64,000 nt of DNA from assembly GCF_009707385.1 (NCBI RefSeq), contig NZ_CP046115.1, positions 372,001-436,000 on the forward strand, read 5' to 3'. Numbering within the stretch: the first letter of the stretch is position 1; every line of letters starts with the position of its first letter. Positions 39,457 to 48,285 of this stretch are shown one piece after another. The translations under genes were made by a program, and so were the position numbers. Below the pieces are notes generated by a model that was not told the DNA's origin, did no database searches, and saw only the letters and a list, made by a program, of their open reading frames with translations. The DNA comes from Klebsiella oxytoca (GTDB taxonomy: Bacteria; Pseudomonadota; Gammaproteobacteria; Enterobacterales; Enterobacteriaceae).

Positions 39457-40020
39457 TCAGGCTGGCTGCTGTTCGCGTCGGTTGCCGTGAACGCGAATCA
39501 GCGAAACCAGTTCATCTACCGACTGGTTCAGGTGACCATCGTTATTAAGCATCAGGCACGCGCCTGGCGTATAGCGCGCCGCGCGCTCCAGCCGCTGGGC
39601 AATCTCCGCTTCGTTCTCTCGCCCGCGACGCACCAGGCGCTGCCGTAATACCTCCGGCGAGACCTGTAAACAGATGGGCAACAGGGCGTCGGCATAGCGT
39701 GCTTTTGCCTGCGCCAGATGGGCGCGGGAACCGTTAGCGACCACGTCGAATCCGGCATGCAGCCACAAATCAATCTCCAGGCCAATGCCGTAGTAATTGT
39801 TGTTAGCGTGCCAGCTCAGGGCAAACAGATGCTGTTCGGCGCGGGTGAAAAACTCATGTTCGCTAAGGGCGATATGATTTTCGCAGCCCGCGTTGTGCGG
39901 ACGGGTAATATAGCGGTGCGCCACCAGCAGCTGAGGATGCTCCCGCTGGCGCAGCGCCGCCAGTAGGCTATCTTTGCCGGAACCGGAAGGGCCGACCAGC
40001 CAAATCAGTTTCCCTGCCAT
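39457..40020 (-). CDS. phnN: Ribose 1,5-bisphosphokinase PhnN
   Basis: 187 residues, guanylate-kinase-like P-loop enzyme with Walker [13 protein letters not shown] at residues 8-19. It makes PRPP from ribose 1,5-bisphosphate, the salvage step of C-P lyase metabolism. The ATG overlaps the phnM stop (TGATG), indicating translational coupling. Confidence 0.95.
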   Translation of the reverse strand: MAGKLIWLVGPSGSGKDSLLAALRQREHPQLLVAHRYITRPHNAGCENHIALSEHEFFTRAEQHLFALSWHANNNYYGIGLEIDLWLHAGFDVVANGSRAHLAQAKARYADALLPICLQVSPEVLRQRLVRRGRENEAEIAQRLERAARYTPGACLMLNNDGHLNQSVDELVSLIRVHGNRREQQPA

Positions 40021-41156
40021 CAGAAGACCCTCTTACCTTGCCGCCAGACGTTATCAATATGGATATGTTCGCCGCGTCGATGCGCCAGAACCAGATCCGC
40101 CCGTTTACCTTCGGCAATTGCCCCGCGGTCGTGCAGCCCCAGCGCCTGCGCCGGGTTTTTACTCACTAGACGAATGGCCTGCGCGAGGGTAAAGGCGTTG
40201 CCCTCGTCGTCGGCGATGCGGAAAGCGGCATCCAGCAGGCTGGCGGGATAATAGTCGGAGGAGAGAATATCCAGCAGGCCGCTGGTCGCCAGTTGGTGGG
40301 CGGCGACGTTACCGGAGTGCGAACCGCCGCGTACGATATTCGGCGCCCCCATCAGAATGCTCATCCCGTGCTGGCGCGATGCTTCTGCTGCAGCAAGGGT
40401 GGTAGGAAATTCAGCGATCGCGCTGCCAAGCTGATGCGATTCGATCACATGTTCATGAGTGGCGTCGTCGTGGCTGGCCAGCGCGATATTCCGTTCGCGG
40501 CATATCGCGGCAATACTCTGCCGGTTGGGCTGCGACCAGGCTGCCGCCAGCGCCATCTGCTCCTCTTCGAATTTATCCATCTCTTCGTTGGTCAGATGAT
40601 ATTTTCCCTGGTAGTAGTCGCGATATTTGCTGCGATCGGCGTACTGACGCTGGCCCGGGGAGTGATCCATCAGGGAGACCAGGGTCACCGGCTCGCGGCC
40701 TACCAGTTTTTCAAACAGCGGCAGAGTGGTGTGATGCGGCAGCTCGCAGCGCAGATGCAGCCTGTGTTCGGCGCGGTTAAGACCGCGCTTTTGCGTCTCT
40801 TCCACGGCATTGATCATTTTTTCCAGATTTTCCAGACGGTCGCCGCCGTCACGAACGTCGCCAATGGCGACGGCATCCAGCACGGTGGTGATACCGCTGG
40901 CGATAGTCAGCGCGTCGTGGCTGCTCATCGCCGAATGGGCGGGCCAGTCCACTTTGGGGCGCGGGGTAAAAAACTTATCCAGGTTGTCGGTATGCAGCTC
41001 AATAAGCCCCGGCAGCAGCCAGCCGCCCTCGCCGTCAATGGCCTCCGCCAGCCGGCTCTGGCTTTCGGCAAAAGCCGAAATCCTGCCGTCCTGCACTTCC
41101 AGCGAGCCGTTGATCGTCTCGTCTTCGAGGACCAGCTTTACGTTATTGATAATCAT
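40020..41156 (-). CDS. phnM: Alpha-D-ribose 1-methylphosphonate 5-triphosphate diphosphatase PhnM
   Basis: 378 residues from the ATG at 41156, the E. coli length; the frame extends 84 codons further but that part lies inside phnL. Amidohydrolase fold with the metal-binding [11 protein letters not shown] and the later [11 protein letters not shown]. It removes pyrophosphate from the ribose-triphosphate methylphosphonate intermediate. ATGA overlap with phnL and TGATG overlap with phnN. Confidence 0.96.
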   Translation of the reverse strand: MIINNVKLVLEDETINGSLEVQDGRISAFAESQSRLAEAIDGEGGWLLPGLIELHTDNLDKFFTPRPKVDWPAHSAMSSHDALTIASGITTVLDAVAIGDVRDGGDRLENLEKMINAVEETQKRGLNRAEHRLHLRCELPHHTTLPLFEKLVGREPVTLVSLMDHSPGQRQYADRSKYRDYYQGKYHLTNEEMDKFEEEQMALAAAWSQPNRQSIAAICRERNIALASHDDATHEHVIESHQLGSAIAEFPTTLAAAEASRQHGMSILMGAPNIVRGGSHSGNVAAHQLATSGLLDILSSDYYPASLLDAAFRIADDEGNAFTLAQAIRLVSKNPAQALGLHDRGAIAEGKRADLVLAHRRGEHIHIDNVWRQGKRVF

Positions 41157-41839
41157 GCTGAAATTCCCATCTGGTGCAGGCGATCGGCGACCTGGTGACG
41201 CGTTGCCTCGTCGTGAAAAATGCCGACGATCGCCGCGCCGCGCGCTTTGGCTTCGTGAATCAGCGCCACCACCGCAGCGCTGTTTTTGGCGTCCAGCGAG
41301 GCAGTAGGTTCGTCGAGGAGCAAAATCGGGTAGTCGACTGCGAAGCCGCGGGCGATATTGACCCGCTGCTGTTCGCCGCCGGAAAAGGTTGAAGGAGCCA
41401 GGTGCCACAGGCGTTCAGGGACGTTCAGGCGCGTCAGCAGGCGGGCAGCTTTCGCGGCGCTCTCTTCGCGCGGGATGCCCAGCTCAAGCAGCGGCTGCAT
41501 GACGATATCAAGAGCGGAGATACGCGGGATCGCCCGCAGAAACTGGCTGACCCAGCCGATGGTGGTTTTACGCACCTCCAGCACTTTACGCGGCGTAGTG
41601 GTGACCAGGTCGACCCATTCTTCGCCGTGGCGGATATGAATATGGCCGCTATCGGGCAGGTAGTTGGCGTACAGCGAACGCAGCAGGGTCGATTTTCCGC
41701 TGCCGGAGTGGCCGTGCAGCACCACGCATTCGCCGGCGTTAACGGTCAGCGAGGCGTCGGCGAGTACCGGCAGGCGTACGCCGTGCTGCTGGTGCAGAAC
41801 GAAGGTTTTATGGATGTTTTCAACGCGGATAGCGTTCAT
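41153..41839 (-). CDS. phnL: C-P lyase ABC-like subunit PhnL
   Basis: 228 residues from the ATG at 41839 with GAGG 7 nt upstream. Complete ABC ATPase motifs: Walker [10 protein letters not shown], signature FSGGEQQRV and Walker [12 protein letters not shown]. Needed for phosphonate breakdown; it associates with the core complex rather than with a membrane permease. It is separated from phnK by about 320 bp of REP and duplicated sequence, the only long gap in this otherwise overlapping operon. Confidence 0.95.
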   Translation of the reverse strand: MNAIRVENIHKTFVLHQQHGVRLPVLADASLTVNAGECVVLHGHSGSGKSTLLRSLYANYLPDSGHIHIRHGEEWVDLVTTTPRKVLEVRKTTIGWVSQFLRAIPRISALDIVMQPLLELGIPREESAAKAARLLTRLNVPERLWHLAPSTFSGGEQQRVNIARGFAVDYPILLLDEPTASLDAKNSAAVVALIHEAKARGAAIVGIFHDEATRHQVADRLHQMGISA

Positions 41840-41865
41840 TTGTAGCCTCATTGTGCCTGAATTTC

Positions 41866-41990
41866 CCCGGATCGCGGCGTAAACGCCTCATCCGGGCTAC
41901 CTGATACATTAACCTCACGCAGCGCGAGCGGGGATTCCCGGAGGCGGCCCGGCACCCGTAGCCCCGGTAAGCGCAGCGCGACCGGGGAGT
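41866..41990. repeat. REP cluster between phnL and phnK
   Basis: REP-type palindromes CCCGGATCGCGGCGTAAACG...CATCCGGGCTAC and GTAGCCCCGGTAAGCGCAGC...GACCGGGG. The second is part of the 159-bp unit that has been duplicated. Confidence 0.75.
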
Positions 41991-42269
41991 GGATATCCGC
42001 TCAGTTCTGCAACACCGACGACACCAGCAGCTGGGTGTAGGGATGATGAGGATCGTCAAGCACCCGGTCGGTTAAGCCGCTTTCCACCACCTGTCCTTGT
42101 TTCATCACCAGCACCCGTAGCCCCGGTAAGCGCAGCGCGACCGGGGAGTGGATATCCGCTCAGTTCTGCAACACCGACGACACCAGCAGTTGGGTGTAGG
42201 GATGATGGGGATCGTCAAGCACCCGGTCGGTTAAGCCGCTTTCCACCACCTGTCCTTGTTTCATCACCA
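41952..42269. repeat. 159-bp tandem duplication of the phnK 3' end plus REP
   Basis: Two adjacent copies, 41952-42110 and 42111-42269, offset by exactly 159 bp. Each holds a REP half and the last ~110 bp of phnK including its stop. I see two single-base differences (CAGCAGCTGGG/CAGCAGTTGGG and GATGATGAGG/GATGATGGGG). The right copy is the real phnK tail; the left copy is an untranslated remnant between phnK and phnL. The junction is at the short repeat CCAGCA. Confidence 0.95.
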
Positions 42270-42918
42270 GCAGACGGTTAGCCAGCAGGCGGGCAACGCC
42301 GAGGTCGTGGGTCACAATCACCACCGCCAGATTGAGCTCCACCACCAGGCCGCGCAGCAGATCGAGCAGGCGCGCCTGCACCGACACGTCCAGCCCGCCG
42401 GTAGGTTCATCCATAAACACCAGCTTCGGCTGGGTCACCAGGTTGCGGGCGATTTGCAAACGCTGCTGCATGCCGCCGGAAAAGGTGGTCGGTAGATCGT
42501 CAATACGTGACGGCGGGATCTCCACCTCCTGCAACCACTGTTCAGCGGTGGCGCGAATATCGCCGTAATGGCGAGCGCCGGTAGCCATCAGTCGCTCGCC
42601 GATATTGCCGCCCGCCGACACCTGACGGCGCAGGCCGTCCATCGGATGTTGATGCACCACGCCCCATTCGGTGCGCAGCAGGCGACGGCGATCCGCTTCG
42701 TTCATCGCGTATAGCGAACGATTTTGATAGCGCACTTCGCCCTGCTGCGGCGTCAGGCGGGCAGAAATCGCCTGCAGGAGGGTGGTTTTCCCGGAGCCGG
42801 ATTCGCCGACGATACCCAGCACTTCCCCCGGCCACAGCTCAAACGACACGTCGCTGAAGCCTTTGCCCGGCGCGTAGAGGTGGGTCAGATTATTGACCGC
42901 CAGTAACGGATGACTCAT
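42160..42918 (-). CDS. phnK: C-P lyase ABC-like subunit PhnK
   Basis: 252 residues from the ATG at 42918, the E. coli length, overlapping the phnJ stop by 4 nt. Motifs: Walker A GESGSGKTT, signature FSGGMQQRL and Walker B VFMDEPTGGLD. PhnK docks onto PhnJ in the C-P lyase core. The reading frame is intact even though its 3' end is duplicated downstream. Confidence 0.96.
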   Translation of the reverse strand: MSHPLLAVNNLTHLYAPGKGFSDVSFELWPGEVLGIVGESGSGKTTLLQAISARLTPQQGEVRYQNRSLYAMNEADRRRLLRTEWGVVHQHPMDGLRRQVSAGGNIGERLMATGARHYGDIRATAEQWLQEVEIPPSRIDDLPTTFSGGMQQRLQIARNLVTQPKLVFMDEPTGGLDVSVQARLLDLLRGLVVELNLAVVIVTHDLGVARLLANRLLVMKQGQVVESGLTDRVLDDPHHPYTQLLVSSVLQN

Positions 42919-43763
42919 TTTTTCCGCTCCTCGCTTTGCTGACGGCAATAGTCGGTATCGGAGCAGACAAACATCCGCTTGCCGCTGTCATCGAGCACCA
43001 CTTCGTCGAGATAGCTGTGGCGCGAGCCGCAAATGGCGCAGGGTTCTTCCCACTCCTGGACGGTAAACGGGTGGTCGTCGAAATCGAGGCTCTCCACCGG
43101 GGTATATGGCGGCACCGCATAGATGCGTTTTTCGCGACCGGCGCCGAACAGCTGTAATGCGGGCATCATATGCATCTTCGGGTTATCGAATTTGGGAATC
43201 GGTGAAGGGTCCATCACATAGCGGCCGTTCACCTTCACCGGATAGGCGTAGGTGGTGGCGATATGGCCAAAACGGGCGATATCTTCGTACAGCTTTACCT
43301 GCATCACGCCGTACTCCTCCAGCGCGTGCATGGTGCGGGTTTCGGTTTCGCGCGGTTCAATAAAGCGCAGCGGCTCCGGGATCGGTACCTGGAAGATCAG
43401 GATCTGATCTTCCACCAGCGGCGTTTCCGGGATCCGGTGGCGGGTCTGGATCAGCGTGGCGTCTTCGGTGCGCTCGGTGGTGGCGACGCCGGTAACGCGC
43501 TTGAAAAACTCGCGAATCGACACCGCGTTGGTGGTGTCGTCGGCGCCCTGGTCGATGACCTTCAGCACGTCATTTTCGCCGATGAGGCTGGCGGTAAGCT
43601 GAATACCGCCGGTACCCCAACCGTAGGGCATCGGCATCTCGCGGCCGCCGAACGGTACCTGGTAGCCGGGGATGGCCACCGCTTTGAGGATGGCGCGGCG
43701 GATCATACGTTTGGTTTGCTCGTCGAGATAAGCAAAGTTGTAGCCGGTCAGGGCATTAGCCAC
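42915..43763 (-). CDS. phnJ: Carbon-phosphorus lyase catalytic subunit PhnJ
   Basis: 282 residues with a GTG start at 43763 (encoding VANALTGYNFAYLDE), which gives the family N terminus; the upstream extension lies inside phnI. The radical-SAM [4Fe-4S] cysteines CAICGS and FVCSDTDYC are near the C terminus, with the substrate-radical cysteine last. It cleaves the C-P bond of ribose 1-phosphonate 5-phosphate. Overlaps phnI by 8 nt and phnK by 4 nt. Confidence 0.96.
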   Translation of the reverse strand: MANALTGYNFAYLDEQTKRMIRRAILKAVAIPGYQVPFGGREMPMPYGWGTGGIQLTASLIGENDVLKVIDQGADDTTNAVSIREFFKRVTGVATTERTEDATLIQTRHRIPETPLVEDQILIFQVPIPEPLRFIEPRETETRTMHALEEYGVMQVKLYEDIARFGHIATTYAYPVKVNGRYVMDPSPIPKFDNPKMHMMPALQLFGAGREKRIYAVPPYTPVESLDFDDHPFTVQEWEEPCAICGSRHSYLDEVVLDDSGKRMFVCSDTDYCRQQSEERKK

Positions 43764-44820
43764 GTTGATTCTCCCGTTGCAGACGTTTGAGCAGCGCCAG
43801 TTCGGCCTGGAAATCGACATAGTGGGGAAGCTTGAGGTGCGAAACGAATCCGGCCGCCTCGACGTTATCGGCATGAGCCAGCACAAACTCTTCATCCTGG
43901 GCCGGGCCAGCTATCTCTTCGCCGTACTCCGGCGCCTGTAGCGCGCGGTCAACCAGCGCCATCGCCATCGCTTTGCGCTCGCTCATGCCAAACGTCAGAC
44001 CGTAGCCGCGGGTAAAGTGCGGCGGCTCGTCCTGAGGGGCGACAAAACCGTTGACCATTTCGCATTCGGTCATCAGCAGTTCACCGATATTGATGCTGAA
44101 TCCCAGCTCTTCGGGGGTAATTTCTACCGCCACGTAGCCGCTGCGAATTTCCCCGGCAAACGGATGGTTGCGCCCGTAGCCGCGCTGGGTGGAGTAGGCC
44201 AGCGCCAGCAGGTAGCCCTCGTCGCCGCGCACCAGCTGCTGCAGGCGCGACGAGCGCGAACAGGGATAAACCGGCGGCTGGCGGGTGATATCGTCGGGCC
44301 GGGCGTTGGTATCCTGCTCCGCTTTTGCCAGCCCCTGCTGGACGAGCAGGTTAAAGACGTGCGGCGTGGCTTCCTGCGGTGCGCTATCGACCGCCAGCGG
44401 CGGCGTTTCGCCGTTAGCCAGTAGGGTAAAATCAAGCAGACGATGGGTGTAATCGTAGGTTGGGCCGAGCATCTGGCCGCCGGGGATATCTTTGTAGACA
44501 GCCGAAATACGGCGCTCGAGGCGCATACCGGCAGTGTTGATGGGTTCGCTAACCGCCAGCCTTTGCAGGGTGGTGCGGTAAGCGCGCAGTAGAAAAATCG
44601 CTTCAACGCTATCGCCGCTGGCCTGCTTTAGCGCCAGTGCCGCCAGCTCCCGGTCGGCGATGCCGCCTTCGGTCATTACCCGATCCACCGCCAGGTTGAG
44701 CTGCAGGGCAATTTGTTCAACGCTGATTTCAGGAAGCCGTCCATCGCCTCGGCGTTTCTGTTCCTGTAGGGCGTGAGCGGCGGCAATCGCCTTCTCCCCA
44801 CCTTTGACGGCGACGTACAT
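43756..44820 (-). CDS. phnI: C-P lyase core subunit PhnI
   Basis: 354 residues from the ATG at 44820 ([12 protein letters not shown]), exact E. coli length; the 40 codons upstream lie inside phnH. PhnI acts as the nucleosidase that joins phosphonate with ATP to form ribose 1-phosphonate 5-triphosphate, with PhnG, H and L. TAATG overlap with phnH. Confidence 0.96.
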   Translation of the reverse strand: MYVAVKGGEKAIAAAHALQEQKRRGDGRLPEISVEQIALQLNLAVDRVMTEGGIADRELAALALKQASGDSVEAIFLLRAYRTTLQRLAVSEPINTAGMRLERRISAVYKDIPGGQMLGPTYDYTHRLLDFTLLANGETPPLAVDSAPQEATPHVFNLLVQQGLAKAEQDTNARPDDITRQPPVYPCSRSSRLQQLVRGDEGYLLALAYSTQRGYGRNHPFAGEIRSGYVAVEITPEELGFSINIGELLMTECEMVNGFVAPQDEPPHFTRGYGLTFGMSERKAMAMALVDRALQAPEYGEEIAGPAQDEEFVLAHADNVEAAGFVSHLKLPHYVDFQAELALLKRLQRENQRG

Positions 44821-45404
44821 TAGCAGACCTCGACATGGGTGGTGCGCGGGATAGCCAGCAGGCGGTCGCCGCAGGTCAGGATCAGGTCGATGCCCAGCGG
44901 GAACGGGTGCGGGCGCTCGGTCAATTCTTCGATAATGCATTCCGGCAGCTGCGGGGCGATCATCCGCTCTTCGGCGATGCCCGCGCCGGTCAACCGCAGC
45001 ATGCGGCCGCCGCTCAGGCTGGCAAGCTGGACCACCAGCGTGACGCCAGTTTCCGGGGCCACGACGGTACCGGTGGAAAGGACGTTCAGCTGCCCGGCGC
45101 TGATGCTGTCGCTGGCGACGGCGAAAGTTGCCTGCTGCGGCTGCTCAACCAGCGGTGCGCCGGTGTGAAAACGCAGATTCTGACCGACCAGGTCGTTATG
45201 CAGCGTCGGAGCCAGCCAGACCGGGGTGTCGTGATCTACCAGCGTCAGCAACAGGCTGGTGGAGGCGATGTTCAGCGGCTGCCAGCCGTGCTGGAGCTGC
45301 TGCAGGGAGACAATCACTCCCGGCTCGCTCATCGCTTTTAGCAGGCGGCGGAAGCTGTGCTGGGCGTCGTGCACAGCCAGTGGAAAGGCGGGTTGTAAGG
45401 TCAT
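44820..45404 (-). CDS. phnH: C-P lyase core subunit PhnH
   Basis: 194 residues, a member of the PhnH family, which has a PLP-transferase-like fold without the cofactor lysine. It forms the G2H2I2J2 core with PhnG, PhnI and PhnJ. Overlaps phnG by 4 nt (ATGA) and phnI by 1-2 nt. Confidence 0.96.
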   Translation of the reverse strand: MTLQPAFPLAVHDAQHSFRRLLKAMSEPGVIVSLQQLQHGWQPLNIASTSLLLTLVDHDTPVWLAPTLHNDLVGQNLRFHTGAPLVEQPQQATFAVASDSISAGQLNVLSTGTVVAPETGVTLVVQLASLSGGRMLRLTGAGIAEERMIAPQLPECIIEELTERPHPFPLGIDLILTCGDRLLAIPRTTHVEVC

Positions 45405-45853
45405 GCGTTATCTCCGCGAACCAGAGTAAAGAAGTCGACCCGGCTGGCGCTGACTTCGGCGCGTCGGGCTTCAATGCGCGCGTTACGTTGTTCTTCCAGC
45501 GGGGTTATCAGGGTTTCCATCAGGGTGTGAAAATGGTCTGGCGACAGCATCAGGGCATCAATGACCGCGCAGCGTTCGGCGTGGGAACGATCGCGTCCCA
45601 AAATCCAGCTATAGCCGAGCGTGCCGTCGGCCAGGCGAATAGCCGCGCGGGTTAAGGTGGCGTCTCCGGCGAAGAATCGGTCGCCGATGCCGCCCATGCG
45701 CGCCTGCAGCTGGACCAGACCGGTTTCCGGGGCGCGAATGAGCTCATACTGCGGCGCGAGCTTTAGCATTTGCATCCGCGCCGCGAGTTCTTGTGGTTCA
45801 CAGTGGGCCAGCACGGACATCCAGCGCTGGCGGATGGCGGTATCGAAGTGCAT
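45401..45853 (-). CDS. phnG: C-P lyase core subunit PhnG
   Basis: 150 residues, same size as E. coli PhnG, with the conserved [25 protein letters not shown] segment split across its middle. Core-complex subunit needed for ribosylation of phosphonate. It begins directly after the phnF stop codon with no intergenic space. Confidence 0.95.
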   Translation of the reverse strand: MHFDTAIRQRWMSVLAHCEPQELAARMQMLKLAPQYELIRAPETGLVQLQARMGGIGDRFFAGDATLTRAAIRLADGTLGYSWILGRDRSHAERCAVIDALMLSPDHFHTLMETLITPLEEQRNARIEARRAEVSASRVDFFTLVRGDNA

Positions 45854-46579
45854 TCAGTGCTCCATGGTGAATTCAATCATGTCGGCGCGGGCCAGGCTGA
45901 CGGAATATTCCGTCGCGCTCTGTTCGCCCTGACGATGATTCAGAGTGCGCACGCACAGCAGCGGCGCCATATTGGGAATGCCGAGAATGTTGCTCTCTTT
46001 TGCCTGCGCGCGGCGGGCGCTGATTTTGGTGCGCACGCGGGTCAGTTCGATATCAAGCCGGTCGCGCAGCAGGTCATGGAGAGAGCCGTGGGTAAAGGTT
46101 TGCAGCTCCGGCCACAGGCGCAGGTCGGCAAAGTAATGGTCTATCAGGCACAGAGCGACGCCGTTAACGCGGCGCAGGGTGCGCAGATGAATCACATTGT
46201 CGCCTTCGTTAATGGCAAAGGCTTCAGCGACGTGGCGGCTGGCCGGACGCAGAACCGACAGCAGCTTCTCGCTGGTCGGATGGCTACCCTGTTCAAGAAG
46301 GTTCTGGCTAAAGCGCGCCTGGGCATTGAGCGGATAATCAACAGGACGCATCAGCACCAGCACGCCGACGCCCTGACGGCGCTGGACCCAGCCGCGTTCG
46401 ACGAGCTGATCGATAGCCCGGCGCAGAGTATGGCGATTAACTTCAAAGCGGGTCGCCAGCTGCTGTTCGGCAGGAAGATAGTCGCCGCAGCGGTAGTGGT
46501 GGCGAAGCTCTTGCTCCAGTCTGGCGGCAATTTCCTGATACCGCGTTGGATAACTGGTCGGATGTCTGGATAAGTACAT
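45854..46579 (-). CDS. phnF: GntR/HutC-family repressor PhnF
   Basis: 241 residues: N-terminal winged HTH (YRCGDYLPAEQQLATRFEV, RHTLRRAIDQLVERGWV, residues 30-66) and a C-terminal UTRA effector domain. E. coli PhnF lies inside the operon after phnCDE. Here it is the first gene, with the Pho box about 70 nt upstream. Thus the operon may respond both to PhoB and to PhnF. Confidence 0.95.
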   Translation of the reverse strand: MYLSRHPTSYPTRYQEIAARLEQELRHHYRCGDYLPAEQQLATRFEVNRHTLRRAIDQLVERGWVQRRQGVGVLVLMRPVDYPLNAQARFSQNLLEQGSHPTSEKLLSVLRPASRHVAEAFAINEGDNVIHLRTLRRVNGVALCLIDHYFADLRLWPELQTFTHGSLHDLLRDRLDIELTRVRTKISARRAQAKESNILGIPNMAPLLCVRTLNHRQGEQSATEYSVSLARADMIEFTMEH

Positions 46580-46649
46580 GTCAATCGAGCCTCACTAAAG
46601 TCGGGAAAGTGTTTCCCTCTGAGCGTGGGGTCGATCCTGACGCTTTTTT

Positions 46650-46678
46650 GTTACGTTTTGGTTAAATGATGATGACCG
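46650..46678 (-). promoter_or_regulatory. Pho box (PhoB site) upstream of phnF
   Basis: On the minus strand three 7-bp repeats at 11-bp spacing: CGGTCAT, ATTTAAC and ACGTAAC, separated by CATC and CAAA. This is the tandem PhoB-site layout with AT-rich 4-bp spacers. The downstream TTTAACCAAAACGTAACA resembles the E. coli phnC promoter as I recall it, which suggests the original operon promoter now drives phnF directly. Confidence 0.8.
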
Positions 46679-46782
46679 GAGGATGAAGAGTTGATGCCAG
46701 GAAGATGACGGGGGAGGGGGATATGCGGGTGCTGGCCCCCTCGCCCCAGCGCTCTCCCGAAGAGAGAGGAGAAACGGACGCG

Positions 46783-47217
46783 TCAGGGCTCTTTCACCAC
46801 GTTCACCATCCACGGCACGCCAAAGCGGTCGATGACTTTACCAAAGCCGTGAGCCCAGAAGGTTTCCTGCCAGGGGATCTCAATTTGTCCGCCGTCGGCG
46901 AGGCCATCAAACCAGCCTTTACCCTCGGTAATGTCTTTCGGGTCCAGCACGAGGGTAAATCCGGCGTAGTGCTCCATTTTACTGGAGGGGCTATCGCTGA
47001 GCATCAGGACGCTTTCCGCGATGCGCAGGCTGGCGTGCGCGATGCCGTCGGCCGTCAGATGCTGGCCGGAAGAGCAGCCATCCTCTGCGTCCTGGGCGTT
47101 CTGCGGCATTTCGCCCCAGGTGATTTTCTGGATGAGCTCAGCGCCCAGCGCCTGCTGATAGAAAGCGATAGCTGCAGAGCAGTTGCCGCTAAAAGCGATA
47201 TAGGGACTTAAAGGCAT
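46783..47217 (-). CDS. yjdN: VOC-superfamily protein YjdN (PhnB)
   Basis: 144 residues with the glyoxalase/bleomycin-resistance-like (VOC) fold: YIAFSGNCSAAIAFYQQALGAEL at the start and the C-terminal GKVIDRFGVPWMVNVV. Adjacent to the phn promoter as in E. coli, but not required for C-P lyase activity. Function unknown. Confidence 0.93.
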   Translation of the reverse strand: MPLSPYIAFSGNCSAAIAFYQQALGAELIQKITWGEMPQNAQDAEDGCSSGQHLTADGIAHASLRIAESVLMLSDSPSSKMEHYAGFTLVLDPKDITEGKGWFDGLADGGQIEIPWQETFWAHGFGKVIDRFGVPWMVNVVKEP

Positions 47218-47378
47218 AGCATTACCTCAGGTAAAGAATGTCCCATTAAGCGTAGAAGGGGATTACAGAATTAAGCCAGGCGGCAGACGAGGATGGCGGC
47301 AGGCCGTGGCCCGGATAAAGAGAGGATAAGCCCGGGAATAACCACCATTTTTCAGATTAATTTACCGGAAAATATATT

Positions 47379-47402
47379 TCCGCCCGACGACAGGCGTCGG
47401 GG
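47379..47402 (-). terminator. Stem-loop downstream of yjdM
   Basis: CCCGACG / CGTCGGG stem with a 5-nt loop just after the yjdM stop; weak T content, so termination is plausible but not certain. Confidence 0.5.
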
Positions 47403-47409
47403 GAATAAA

Positions 47410-47745
47410 TTAGTTCTTTTTAACAAATTCGGATTTTAGCTTCATCGGGCCAAAACCATCAATTTTGCAGTCAATATTATGATCGCCTTCAACCAGGCGG
47501 ATATTTTTAACTTTAGTACCGATTTTTAGCATAGAAGAGCTGCCTTTAACCTTCAGATCTTTTACTACGGTGACGCTGTCGCCGTCGGCCAGTAAATTGC
47601 CGTTGGCATCTTTGACAATCAACGCGTCATTATCATCAGCTGGCTCAGCATTGTTCCATTCATGGGCGCATTCCGGGCAGATATACATGCCGTTATCTTC
47701 GTATGTGTATTCAGAATGGCATTTTGGGCAGTGTGGCAGTTGCAT
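47410..47745 (-). CDS. yjdM: Zinc-ribbon protein YjdM (PhnA)
   Basis: 111 residues: N-terminal zinc ribbon [21 protein letters not shown], then the PhnA domain with [23 protein letters not shown] and a C-terminal SH3-like barrel. Despite the old name, it is not shown to be a phosphonoacetate hydrolase in enterics. Short gap to yjdN containing a degenerate REP. Confidence 0.94.
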   Translation of the reverse strand: MQLPHCPKCHSEYTYEDNGMYICPECAHEWNNAEPADDNDALIVKDANGNLLADGDSVTVVKDLKVKGSSSMLKIGTKVKNIRLVEGDHNIDCKIDGFGPMKLKSEFVKKN

Positions 47746-48285
47746 AGCGTTCCTCGCGATTACTGGGAAAAACAGGACGTTGGTCCATTAAATAGCGGCT
47801 GATAGCCGAAAGTAACGCTGATTATAGCGCAATCCCGCACTTTTGTCGGGCCTTTTTTATGACGGATGGGGGCGATGAAAGGGAATATATATGGTGGGGC
47901 TTTACGGTGTTATTTCCATAAAAACTCGCCAGATATTTCCGGAATTATATCGTTAAGTTCCAATATTCATTGAACTTATTGGTTCTGATTGACTCTGTTT
48001 AAAGGTAGGTAAATTTTTGTGAAGTTGATCCCAAATTTAAACGCTGTTAGGGTAAAAAGGCGAGATCGCAAATTCATCAGAATTATCAGCGACAGCAGAT
48101 ATTCATTATGGCCAGAGCAGGCGTCAACAGGTTCGGTTGTACGGACTGTCAGCAGACAGTGCAGGCAAACCTGCTACGCTTGAAATGTGGAGCACAGCAA
48201 TTCGCCGCTCCCGACGCATGACGCGAATGACCTTGTCATTCGGCGGAGATTCGTGCGCTCAAGGCGAGAGCAAAAGAGGAAAACT
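47746..48285. promoter_or_regulatory. yjdM/proP divergent intergenic region
   Basis: 540 bp without a gene. It contains the yjdM promoter and the proP promoters. In E. coli proP has a CRP-controlled osmotic P1 and a Fis/sigma-S P2; I can see AT-rich stretches suitable for these but did not assign them to bases. GAGGAAA precedes the proP ATG. Confidence 0.6.

Noticed and set aside
41820..42059. A possible small gene in the phnL-phnK gap
   Set aside because: The sequence is REP plus a duplicated phnK tail; no independent start or motif.
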